A stretch of 9,034 bases of DNA, from positions 1 through 9,034 of the forward strand of contig JAJTBK010000550.1 in the NCBI GenBank assembly GCA_021286965.1, written 5' to 3'. The notes below the pieces were generated by a model, which saw nothing but the letters and a program-made list of their open reading frames with translations, was not told where the DNA came from and did no database searches. Positions 1-6,718 of the stretch are shown piece by piece; within the stretch, counting starts at the first letter, position 1, and the number at the start of each line of letters is the position of its first letter. The stretch comes from Comamonadaceae bacterium (GTDB lineage Bacteria; Pseudomonadota; Gammaproteobacteria; Burkholderiales; Burkholderiaceae_C). The position numbers and the translations under genes were made by a program.

Positions 1-2
1 AC

Positions 3-752
3 TACACCTGCACGCAAAACTACGCCGCCTACACCGAGGCCGAGCACGCGCTCTACCGCCGCCTCTACGCCCGCCAGGAAGCCCTGCTGCCCGGCCGGGC
101 AAGCGGGCAGTTCATCACCATGCTGGCGCAGCTGGGCGCGCGCGAGCGCATTCCGCGTTTTGCCGACATCAACGCCCACCTGCAGGCGGCCACCGGCTGG
201 CAGATCGTCGGCGTGCCGGGGTTGATCCCGGAGGAGCCCTTCTTCGCCCTGCTGGCGCAGCGCAAATTCCCGGTCACGGATTGGCTGCGCCGGCCCGAGG
301 AGTTCGACTACATCGTCGAGCCCGATCTGTTCCACGACCTGTTCGGCCACGTGCCGCTGCTACTGCACCCGGTGTTTGCCGACTACGTGCAGCGCTACGG
401 CGAGGGCGGCCTCAAGGCCATGCGCCTGGGCGCGGGCGAGATGCTGGCGCGGCTGTACTGGTACACCATCGAGTTCGGCCTGATCCGCGAAGACGGGGCG
501 CTGCGCGCCTACGGCGCCGGCATCCTCAGCTCCCCGGGCGAGCTGGAGTACAGCGTCCACAGCTCCGAGCCGCAGCGGCGCCCGCTGGAGCTGGCGCGCA
601 CCATGCGCACACGCTACCAAATTGATAGCTACCAGCGCACGTATTTCGTCATCGACAGCTTTGAACAGCTATTTTCCCTGACGGCGCCCGACTTCACGCC
701 GCTGTACGCCCAGCTGCGCGGCCTGCCGGCGTTCTCGGCCGACGCAGCCTGA
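3..752 (+). CDS. phhA: Phenylalanine 4-hydroxylase, 5' end missing
   Basis: This enzyme hydroxylates L-phenylalanine to L-tyrosine in the cytosol, using O2, tetrahydropterin and a non-haem iron. The frame is open from the window edge (first whole codon at base 3) to TGA at 750-752, giving 249 residues. The iron site is intact. FHDLFGH supplies two histidines (codons 333-335 and 348-350), and the glutamate of YWYTIEFG (codon 471-473) lies 41 residues after the second. That spacing equals the one I recall for Chromobacterium violaceum PAH (His138, His143, Glu184), which suggests roughly 27 or more N-terminal residues lie outside the window. The C-terminal stretch RTRYQIDSYQRTYFVIDSFEQ is also typical of bacterial PAH. 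The start codon is not visible. No pterin carbinolamine dehydratase (phhB) follows; the next gene is convergent and abuts the stop. Family identification is firm. Confidence 0.95.
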   Translation, partial: YTCTQNYAAYTEAEHALYRRLYARQEALLPGRASGQFITMLAQLGARERIPRFADINAHLQAATGWQIVGVPGLIPEEPFFALLAQRKFPVTDWLRRPEEFDYIVEPDLFHDLFGHVPLLLHPVFADYVQRYGEGGLKAMRLGAGEMLARLYWYTIEFGLIREDGALRAYGAGILSSPGELEYSVHSSEPQRRPLELARTMRTRYQIDSYQRTYFVIDSFEQLFSLTAPDFTPLYAQLRGLPAFSADAA

Positions 753-1643
753 CTACAAAAAGCGCTCCAGGGTATCGGCCTGCACCTGCGGCGCCAGCGC
801 CAGCTGCATGTGGCCGGCCCCAGACAGCAGACAGTTTTCGGCCCCCACCAGGGTCGCCGTCAGGGCCGGAAAAACGATGTTGTCGCAATCGGAATACCAG
901 CAGGTGAACAGCGCCGCCTGCGCCGGCGGCTCGGCCGCCGCCAGTGCCTGCAGCCAGGCACTGCCCTGGCGCATCTGGCGCGCGTTGGTGCTGTAGCCAA
1001 AGCGCGCCGCCCAGGTGCCCTGGTGCGGCGTGCCCAGGGTGACGATGTGGTGCACGCGCTGCGCCCCGTCCGGGCAGGCGCGCAGCCAGGCACGCACCGC
1101 CAGCCCGCCCATGCTGTGGCACACCAGCAGCGGCGCCAGGCCGGTGGCGGCGTGCAGCTCGCGCACCGCCGCATCGATGGCGCTGGCGTAGGCGTCGATG
1201 GTGCCGAAGGCGGGTTCGAGCGTCAAAGCCCGGTAAGCCCGGCCCTGCGCGCGCAGGGTGCGCAGCCAGGGCTGCCACAGTCCCCGGTTGCACAGATAGC
1301 CATGCAGCAGCAGCACGCCGCGCTGGCCCGGCGTCGGCGCCAGGCAGTCGGGCCGCGCCCGGTGGCAAAACGGCTGCAGCCAGCCAAACACCCGGCGCGC
1401 CGCGCCCACCTCGCGCCACCAGGCGCGCAGCAGCCGCGCCAGGCCCACGGGTGGCACGGCGGCGGCGCGGTTCACCGCCTGCATCAGCACAAAGGGCAGG
1501 CCCATGCTGAACAACTGCCACAGCCACGCCAGCAGCAGCCCCGCCAGCGCCCAGCGCGGCGACTGCGGCCAGGCCCAGGCGAGCCAGGCCAAGAGCAGCG
1601 CCAGCTGCAGAAAAACTAGAGTTTGTTGCCAACGTGCATTCAT
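753..1643 (-). CDS. Membrane-anchored alpha/beta hydrolase, lipase-like
   Basis: This is a predicted serine hydrolase of the alpha/beta fold, probably a lipase or esterase; the substrate is unknown. From the chosen ATG it has 296 residues. Residues about 8-26 and 31-56 are strongly hydrophobic (LALLLAWLAWAW, ALAGLLLAWLWQ), suggesting one or two membrane segments anchoring the enzyme to the inner membrane. LLLHGY (residues 111-116) is the usual oxyanion strand. The nucleophile elbow is CHSMGG (Ser177), with Cys in place of the common Gly. LGTPHQGT (203-210) is typical of triacylglycerol-lipase-like proteins. Asp252 or Asp254 and His278 (GAGHMQ) fit the other catalytic positions. An in-frame ATG at 1676 would add 11 residues but run further into the divergent gene; neither start has a convincing ribosome site. 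The TAG stop (755-753) directly abuts the phhA stop, so the two genes converge with no gap. Confidence 0.88.
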   Translation of the reverse strand: MNARWQQTLVFLQLALLLAWLAWAWPQSPRWALAGLLLAWLWQLFSMGLPFVLMQAVNRAAAVPPVGLARLLRAWWREVGAARRVFGWLQPFCHRARPDCLAPTPGQRGVLLLHGYLCNRGLWQPWLRTLRAQGRAYRALTLEPAFGTIDAYASAIDAAVRELHAATGLAPLLVCHSMGGLAVRAWLRACPDGAQRVHHIVTLGTPHQGTWAARFGYSTNARQMRQGSAWLQALAAAEPPAQAALFTCWYSDCDNIVFPALTATLVGAENCLLSGAGHMQLALAPQVQADTLERFL

Positions 1644-1663
1644 GGGCCCTGGGGTGTAATCGG

Positions 1664-2419
1664 ATGAAACCCGCAAAAAATACCATGGACGCCGCCGACA
1701 CCATCCGCCAATGCATCGCCCAAGTGACCCTGCTGCGCCAGCAGCGCAGCGCCGATCCGGCCCTGGGGCAGGCGGTGCAGGCCGTCAAGGAGCTGCAATC
1801 GACACGCTTTCGCGGCAGCTACGCCGACCTGCTGCAATCGGACACCTACGCCCCGGCGGCGCAGTTCTTTCTGGCCGAGCTGTACGGCAGCAGCGACTAC
1901 GCCGCGCGCGATGCGCAGTTTGGCCGCATCGCCGGCACGCTGCAGACGCTGTTTCCGCGCCCGGTGGTGGCCATGGCGGTGGCGCTGGCCGAGCTGCACC
2001 AGCACACCGAGCAGCTCGACCATGCCATGGGTGCGCTCTGGCGCCAGGCCGATGGCGACGCACCGGCGCGCTACGTCGCCGCCTGGCAGGGCGTGGGCCA
2101 GCGCCCGGGGCGCGCGCAGCAGCTCGCCAGCGTGCTCGCCATGGGCCGCGACCTGGCGCGCCTGACCGCCAAGCCCGGCCTGCGCACCATGCTGCACATG
2201 ATGCGCGGCCCGGCGCGCGCTGCCGGCCTGGGCGAGCTGCAGCGCTTTCTGGAGGCGGGTTTTGACACCTTCGGCCAGTTGGTGCGCACGCGCGGCGCGG
2301 TCGAGTCCTTTCTGGCCACCATCGAAGAGCGTGAGGCGGCGCTGATGGCGCAGCTGTTCGACGCCCCGGCTGTCGCCTGTGGGACGACTTTGCGCCACAC
2401 CCTGGGACAAGCCCGCTAG
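1664..2419 (+). CDS. Conserved protein of unknown function with FFLAELYG motif
   Basis: A 251-residue soluble-looking protein with no signal peptide or membrane segment. It carries FFLAELYG at residues 68-75, followed by a conserved-looking RDAQFGRI and a long helical C-terminal half rich in Ala, Leu and Arg. I recognise this as the group databases call 'FFLEELY motif protein'; no biochemical role is known to me. Three starts are possible: GTG 1634 (overlaps the divergent gene), ATG 1664 (MKPAKNT, preceded by GGGGTG about 7 bases upstream) and ATG 1685 (MDAADT, no Shine-Dalgarno). I chose 1664; 1685 is a real alternative. It is divergent from the hydrolase and lies 72 bp upstream of fadD on the same strand, so it may be cotranscribed with fadD. 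Confidence 0.85.
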   Translation: MKPAKNTMDAADTIRQCIAQVTLLRQQRSADPALGQAVQAVKELQSTRFRGSYADLLQSDTYAPAAQFFLAELYGSSDYAARDAQFGRIAGTLQTLFPRPVVAMAVALAELHQHTEQLDHAMGALWRQADGDAPARYVAAWQGVGQRPGRAQQLASVLAMGRDLARLTAKPGLRTMLHMMRGPARAAGLGELQRFLEAGFDTFGQLVRTRGAVESFLATIEEREAALMAQLFDAPAVACGTTLRHTLGQAR

Positions 2420-2422
2420 CCC

Positions 2423-2437
2423 GGGGCGCCAGGCCCC
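2423..2437 (+). other. Short GC-rich stem-loop downstream of the FFLAELYG gene
   Basis: GGGGC (2423-2427) can pair with GCCCC (2433-2437) across the 5-base loop GCCAG, just after the TAG stop at 2417-2419. There is no T run after it, so it is not a convincing intrinsic terminator. It could be an attenuating or mRNA-protecting hairpin, or chance in GC-rich DNA. CACAAT at 2441-2446 resembles a -10 element for fadD, but no -35 is visible at the right distance. Confidence 0.3.
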
Positions 2438-2491
2438 ACCCACAATGCAGCGGCATTCGTTCTACCACCCGCTGCAAGAGAGGTTTGAGGC

Positions 2492-4177
2492 ATGGAAAAA
2501 GTCTGGCTCCAGAGCTACCCCCCCGGCGTTGCACACGATATTGATCCGGGGCAGTACCGCTCGGTCGCCCATCTGCTGGAAGAATCGTTCCAGAAAAACG
2601 CGGGCAACCCGTTTTCCCTTTGCATGGACCGCACCATGCGCTACGGCGAGCTCGACCAGCACAGCGCCGCCCTGGGCGCCTGGCTGCAAAGCCTGGGGCT
2701 GGAGCCGGGGGCGCGCGTGGCCATCATGCTGCCCAACATCCCGCAGTTTGGCGTCGCCATGGCGGCCGTGCTGCGCGCGGGCTACACCTGCGTCAACGTC
2801 AATCCGCTGTACACCGCCCGCGAGCTGGAGCACCAGCTCAAGGACAGCGGCGCCAGCGCCATCGTCATCCTGGAGAACTTCGCCCACACCCTGGCCGAGG
2901 TGCTGCCCAAGACCGGCATCCGCCACGTCTGCCTCACCGCCATGGGCGACCTGCTGGGCGCGGCCTACGGCTGCTGGATCACCTTTGCCGTGCGCCACCT
3001 GGCCAAGATGGTGCCGGCCTACGAGCTGCCCCTGACCGGCGGGCGCCAGCTGACGCCGTTCAAGAAAGCGCTGGAGCGCGGCCGCGCCCTGCGCCTGCAG
3101 CCGAGCCAGGCGACGCTCGACTCCATCGCCTTCTTGCAGTACACCGGCGGCACCACCGGGCTGTCCAAGGGCGCCATCCTCACGCACCGCAACATCGTCG
3201 CCGCCACGCTGCAGGCCGAAGCCTGGTTTGCACCGGCGCTGGCGCGGGTGGGCGATCTGTCGAAGGCGCGCTACATCGCGGCGCTGCCGCTGTACCACAT
3301 CTTCGCCCTCACCCTGGGCCTGCTCTCGATCCGCCAGGGCGCCTGCCTGACGCTCATCCCCAACCCGCGCGACATCCCCAAGTTCGTCGCCGTGCTGAAA
3401 AAACGGCCGTTCCACATGCTGCCGGCGGTCAACACCCTGTTCAACGCGCTGCTGCAGAACCCCGAGTTCAAAACCGTCGATTTCTCGCACCTGTGCGTCT
3501 CGCAGGCCGGCGGCATGGCCGCGAGCGAGGGCACGGCGCGGCAGTGGAAACAGGTCACGGGCAGCACCATGATCGAAGGCTGGGGCATGAGCGAGACCTG
3601 CGCCATCGGCACCAACAACCCGGTGGACAACGCCGAGTTCACCGGCAGCATCGGCCTGCCGCTGCCGGGCATCGACATCGCCATCAAGGACGACGCCGGC
3701 GCCGACCTGCCGCTGGGCGAGAGCGGCGAGATCTGCATCCGGGGCCCGAACGTGATGCGCGGCTACTACAACCAGCCCGAGGAAACGGCCAAGGCCTTCA
3801 CCGCCGACGGCTTCATGCGCACCGGCGACATCGGCGTCATGGACGCACGCGGCTACACCCGCATCATCGACCGCAAGAAGGACATGATCATCGTCTCGGG
3901 CTTCAACGTCTTTCCGAACGAGATCGAGCAGGTCATCGGCCTGTGCCCGGGCGTGGTCGAGTGCGCCGCCATCGGCGTGCCAGACGAAAAATCGGGCGAA
4001 GCCATCAAAGTCTTCGTCACCAAGAGCAATCCCGACCTGACCGAAGACGCCGTGCTGCGCTTTTGCCACGACCAGCTCACCGGCTACAAGCGGCCCAAGT
4101 ACATCGAGTTCAGGAACGAGCTGCCCAAGACCAACGTCGGCAAAATCCTGCGCCGCGAGCTGCGCCCTGGCGCCTGA
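2492..4177 (+). CDS. fadD: Long-chain fatty acid--CoA ligase
   Basis: This 561-residue enzyme activates long-chain fatty acids with ATP and CoA to acyl-CoA, through an acyl-adenylate, feeding beta-oxidation or lipid synthesis. It probably acts at the inner face of the cytoplasmic membrane. Adenylate-forming family motifs appear in order: the P-loop YTGGTTGLSKGA starting at residue 217, GWGMSE (363-368), RTGD with its adenine/ribose-binding Asp446, DRKKDMIIVSG in the hinge, and a catalytic Lys551 in NVGKILRREL near the C terminus. N-terminal features such as NVNPLYTARELEHQL are typical of FadD, and the length matches E. coli FadD (561). The ATG at 2492 is preceded by AGAGAGG (2477-2483) at suitable spacing. 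The downstream MBL-fold gene starts 21 bp after the stop, so cotranscription is likely. Chain-length specificity cannot be read from the sequence. Confidence 0.95.
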   Translation: MEKVWLQSYPPGVAHDIDPGQYRSVAHLLEESFQKNAGNPFSLCMDRTMRYGELDQHSAALGAWLQSLGLEPGARVAIMLPNIPQFGVAMAAVLRAGYTCVNVNPLYTARELEHQLKDSGASAIVILENFAHTLAEVLPKTGIRHVCLTAMGDLLGAAYGCWITFAVRHLAKMVPAYELPLTGGRQLTPFKKALERGRALRLQPSQATLDSIAFLQYTGGTTGLSKGAILTHRNIVAATLQAEAWFAPALARVGDLSKARYIAALPLYHIFALTLGLLSIRQGACLTLIPNPRDIPKFVAVLKKRPFHMLPAVNTLFNALLQNPEFKTVDFSHLCVSQAGGMAASEGTARQWKQVTGSTMIEGWGMSETCAIGTNNPVDNAEFTGSIGLPLPGIDIAIKDDAGADLPLGESGEICIRGPNVMRGYYNQPEETAKAFTADGFMRTGDIGVMDARGYTRIIDRKKDMIIVSGFNVFPNEIEQVIGLCPGVVECAAIGVPDEKSGEAIKVFVTKSNPDLTEDAVLRFCHDQLTGYKRPKYIEFRNELPKTNVGKILRRELRPGA

Positions 4178-4198
4178 TTGCTATTATTTGTATAGCTG
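4178..4198. repeat. AT-rich short palindromic motif between fadD and the MBL gene
   Basis: The 21-base gap is far more AT-rich than its surroundings. It contains GCTAT (4180-4184) and its reverse complement ATAGC (4192-4196) separated by 7 bases. This resembles a dispersed motif, roughly 'attgctatt...atagct', that I remember as abundant between genes in Comamonadaceae genomes; that resemblance is recollection, not a search result. Its presence leaves no room for a Shine-Dalgarno sequence for the next gene. Only one clear intergenic copy lies in this window. Confidence 0.5.
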
Positions 4199-5128
4199 AT
4201 GACGCTTACCCCGCCTGCCCTACCGCCAGAAATCACCGTACTCGAACGCGGCTGGCTGTCGGCCAACAACTACCTGTTCACCGGCGCCAGCGGCGGCGCC
4301 GCCCTGGTCGATAGCGGCTACTGCAGCCACAGCGCGCAAACCCTGGCGCTGGTGCAGTCGGCCCTGGCCGGGGCGCCGCTGGCGCGCCTGCTCAACACCC
4401 ACCTGCACAGCGACCACTGCGGCGGCAATGCCGTGCTGCAAGCGGCCTGGCCACAGCTGCAAACGCTGATCCCGCCCGGCCAGGCGCAGGCCGTGGCCGA
4501 CTGGGACATGGCCGCCCTGAGCTACGCCGCCACCGGCCAGGACTGCCCGCGCTTTGGCTACGACGCCACGCTGGCGCCGGGCAGCACCATCGACCTGGGC
4601 GGGCGCAGCTGGCAGATCCACGCCGCCCCCGGGCACGACCCGCACGCCGTGCTGCTGTTCGAGCCCCGCGACGGGCTGCTGCTGTCGGGCGACGCGCTGT
4701 GGGAGCATGGTTTTGGCGTCGTCTTTCCCGAGCTCGAAGGCGAGGACGCCTTCGCCGCCGTCGGCGCCACGCTGGAGCTGATCGCACAGCTGGCGCCACG
4801 CACCGTGCTGCCCGGCCACGGCCCGGTGTTTGGCGACCTGCCCGGCGCCCTGGCGCGCGCGCACCGGCGCCTGCAGCGCTTTACCGACGACCCGCTGCAA
4901 CACGCCGAGCACGCCGCCAAGGTGCTGCTCAAATTCAAGCTGCTGCAGCATGGGCAGCTGAGCGAAGCAGCTCTGCAGCAATGGGCCGCCGCCACCCCCT
5001 ACCTGGACAGCGTGCGCGCCCGCCACTTCCCCCAGCACAGCCTGCAGACCTGGCTGCACAGCCTGGTGACGGCGCTGGTGCGCAGCGGCGCCGCCCAGCG
5101 CCTGGGCGACGGCATGGTCAGCAATTAG
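4199..5128 (+). CDS. MBL-fold metallo-hydrolase
   Basis: A 309-residue metallo-beta-lactamase-fold hydrolase resembling glyoxalase II / LACTB2-type enzymes. Metal ligands are visible in order: THLHSDH (His68, His70, Asp72, His73), APGHD (His146), SGD (Asp165) and PGHG (His207), consistent with a dinuclear zinc or iron site. The C-terminal 90 residues are helical and hydrophobic in parts (KVLLKFKLLQHG) and probably form a substrate-binding cap. The substrate is not evident; the position 21 bp after fadD suggests a thioester or related acyl substrate, but this is inference. The ATG at 4199 is the first after the fadD stop, and the next in-frame Met is at residue 104. No Shine-Dalgarno is seen, so translation may be coupled to fadD or use a weak site. 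The 3' end overlaps the LysR gene by 11 bp, tail-to-tail. Confidence 0.9.
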   Translation: MTLTPPALPPEITVLERGWLSANNYLFTGASGGAALVDSGYCSHSAQTLALVQSALAGAPLARLLNTHLHSDHCGGNAVLQAAWPQLQTLIPPGQAQAVADWDMAALSYAATGQDCPRFGYDATLAPGSTIDLGGRSWQIHAAPGHDPHAVLLFEPRDGLLLSGDALWEHGFGVVFPELEGEDAFAAVGATLELIAQLAPRTVLPGHGPVFGDLPGALARAHRRLQRFTDDPLQHAEHAAKVLLKFKLLQHGQLSEAALQQWAAATPYLDSVRARHFPQHSLQTWLHSLVTALVRSGAAQRLGDGMVSN

Positions 5129-6008
5129 CCCCCAGCGCCTGCAGCACATGCGCAACGAACTGCGTGCGCTTGGGCAGCGGGTGGCGGTCGGGCGCGTACA
5201 CCAGGTGCACCGGCCGGGGTGGCGGCACACAATCGGACAACACCGGCTCCAGGCGCCCGGCGGCAATATCGGACGCCAGCAACACCTCGGGCTGCATCAC
5301 CAGCCCCAGGCCACGCAGCGCCGCATGGCGCAGCGCCTCGCCCTGGTTGCACTGCAGCCGCGCCAGTTCGGGCCAAAAGGCCGTATGCGCGCCATCGCGC
5401 AGCGTCCACTGCGTATGCCGCCCCCACAGGGCATGGTGCAGGCAGTGGTGCTGCGCCAGGTCGGCCACTTTGCTCGGCCTGCCATGGCGCGCCAGATAGG
5501 CCGGTGCGGCCGCGATCACCATGCGGTACGGCACCAGCGCACGCGCTACCAGACCTTCGCCCCCCACCGGGCCAATGCGCACGGCCACATCCACGCCCTC
5601 ACCCACCAGGTCGGCCAGGCCATCGCTGAGTTGCAGATCGACCCGCACCTGCGGGTGCGCCAGTAAAAAGTCTGCCACCAGCGGCGCAATGACGTGCGTG
5701 CCCAGGGTGACGGGCGCGCTCACGCGCAGCAACCCCTGCGGTGCACTGCGGCTGCGCTCGACGGCCGATTCGGCCCAGCGCACCTGCTCCAGCACCCGCC
5801 GGCAGTCGTCGCAAAAAATGCGCCCGACCTCCGTCAGGCTCTGGCGCCGCGTGCTGCGCTGCAGCAAGCGCGCACCCAGCTGCGTCTCCAACCACTGCAC
5901 ATGCTTGCCCGCCATGACGGCCGACATACCCAGCTGGCGCGCCGCAGCGGCAAAACTGCCCCCATCGACCACAGCGACGAACACCTCCATATGGCGCAAC
6001 TTGTCCAT
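5118..6008 (-). CDS. LysR-family transcriptional regulator
   Basis: A 296-residue regulator. The N-terminal winged helix-turn-helix spans about residues 1-60 (MEVFVAVVDGGSFAAAARQLG, then LETQLGARLLQRSTRR), with the usual linker helix to about residue 88. The rest (about 90-296) is the periplasmic-binding-protein-like effector domain, beginning GLLRVSAPVTLG as in the CrgA-like subgroup. The effector is unknown. The ATG at 6008 gives the usual MDKLRHMEVF start of this subgroup although no Shine-Dalgarno precedes it. The gene is divergent from the SDR-like gene at 6115, the classic arrangement in which a LysR protein controls both its own promoter and the neighbour. The last 11 bases, including the TGA stop (5120-5118), overlap the end of the convergent MBL gene. 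Confidence 0.93.
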   Translation of the reverse strand: MDKLRHMEVFVAVVDGGSFAAAARQLGMSAVMAGKHVQWLETQLGARLLQRSTRRQSLTEVGRIFCDDCRRVLEQVRWAESAVERSRSAPQGLLRVSAPVTLGTHVIAPLVADFLLAHPQVRVDLQLSDGLADLVGEGVDVAVRIGPVGGEGLVARALVPYRMVIAAAPAYLARHGRPSKVADLAQHHCLHHALWGRHTQWTLRDGAHTAFWPELARLQCNQGEALRHAALRGLGLVMQPEVLLASDIAAGRLEPVLSDCVPPPRPVHLVYAPDRHPLPKRTQFVAHVLQALGANC

Positions 6009-6114
6009 CGATTACAAACTATTGGTTAGCAGATAAAGAAAACAGCGCTACTTTATGCGATTGTTGTTTTGGAAAACACTGGCGTCCTTCCCCACTCCTC
6101 CCCAAGGAAACGCC
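6009..6114. promoter_or_regulatory. Divergent control region between LysR and SDR-like genes
   Basis: This 106-bp gap is markedly AT-rich over 6010-6075, unlike the surrounding genes, as expected for divergent promoters and a LysR operator. I see CTA/TAG arms around TTGGT (6019-6029) and AAAACA (6039-6044) inverted to TGTTTT (6065-6070), but no clean T-N11-A box. No pair of -35 and -10 hexamers with 16-18 bp spacing is convincing. The right end holds AAGGA (6104-6108), the ribosome site for the SDR-like gene. The regulatory role is inferred from position and composition. Confidence 0.5.
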
Positions 6115-6717
6115 ATGAAAATCCTCCTCGTCGGTGCCAACGGCACCCTGGGCCGCGCCATCCACACCCTGCTGGCGCCGCACCACGACATCGTCACCGT
6201 GGGCCGCCACAGCGGCACGCACCAAGCCGACCTTGCCCGCCCCGAAACGCTGGCCGCCCTGTGCGCGGCGGTGGGCCCGGTGGACGCCATCGCCTGCGCT
6301 GCCGGCAACGTCCACTTCGGCCCCCTGGCGCAGATGACCGCAGCGCAATTCCAGCTCGGATTGCAGGACAAGCTGCTGGGCCAGGTGCAGCTGGCGCTGC
6401 TGGGCCAGCGCTGGCTGCGCGATGGCGGCTCGGTCACCCTCATCAGCGGCATCGTCGCCCATGAGCCGGTACGCGGCGGCGCCAACGCCTCGGCGGTGAA
6501 CACCGCCATCGAGGGCTTCGTCGCCGCCGCCGCCATCGAAATGCCGCGTGGTCAGCGCATCAACGCCATCAGCCCGACGGTGCTGACCGAATCACTGCAG
6601 GGCTACGGGCCGCTCTTCCCAGGCTTCGAGAGCGTGCCCGCCGCCCGCGCCGCCCTGGCCTACCAGCGCAGCATCGAAGGCGCCCAGACCGGGCGCGTCT
6701 ATCGCGTGCTGCCCTGA
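6115..6717 (+). CDS. Short-chain dehydrogenase-like protein lacking the catalytic Tyr/Lys
   Basis: A 200-residue Rossmann-fold protein of the short-chain dehydrogenase/reductase superfamily. The nucleotide-binding loop is GANGTLG (Gly7, Gly10, Gly13), followed by VGRHSG after beta-2 and an AGN (63-65) where classical SDRs have NNAG. Ser111 in LISG matches the catalytic Ser, but the YxxxK expected about 13 residues later is absent: the segment reads GGANASAVN. This fits a small SDR subgroup (I recall 'Lin1944-like') with incomplete active sites and unknown function. NAD(P) binding is likely; oxidoreductase activity is uncertain. The ATG at 6115 has AAGGA six bases upstream; an in-frame ATG at 6055 would add an implausible 20-residue leader inside the promoter region. 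It is divergent from the LysR gene, its probable regulator, and ends 1 bp from the convergent DUF1840 gene. Confidence 0.88.
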   Translation: MKILLVGANGTLGRAIHTLLAPHHDIVTVGRHSGTHQADLARPETLAALCAAVGPVDAIACAAGNVHFGPLAQMTAAQFQLGLQDKLLGQVQLALLGQRWLRDGGSVTLISGIVAHEPVRGGANASAVNTAIEGFVAAAAIEMPRGQRINAISPTVLTESLQGYGPLFPGFESVPAARAALAYQRSIEGAQTGRVYRVLP

Positions 6718-6718
6718 G

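Noticed and set aside
810..1619. 269-codon open frame on the plus strand opposite the hydrolase
   Set aside because: The product is Arg/Gln/Pro/Ala-rich with no domain, while the opposite strand encodes a complete alpha/beta hydrolase with a catalytic triad.
1640..2443. 267-codon minus-strand frame opposite the FFLAELYG gene
   Set aside because: Low-complexity composition and no domain. The plus strand carries a recognisable conserved protein.
2441..2446. CACAAT as a fadD -10 promoter element
   Set aside because: No -35-like hexamer lies 16-18 bp upstream, and fadD may be read from the upstream gene's promoter.
2462..4069. Long 535-codon open frame antisense to fadD
   Set aside because: It mirrors fadD, whose motifs are all intact. 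The antisense product is a low-complexity Gly/Ala/Val/Arg/His-rich sequence with no recognisable domain, as expected from strong GC bias at third codon positions.
4220..5266. 348-codon minus-strand frame across the MBL and LysR ends
   Set aside because: It overlaps two well-supported genes in other frames and reads as Gln/Gly/Val/Ala-rich low complexity.
6039..6070. AAAACA-N20-TGTTTT inverted arms as a LysR operator
   Set aside because: The arms are short and AT-only, lack the usual T-N11-A spacing, and could easily arise by chance in this AT-rich gap.
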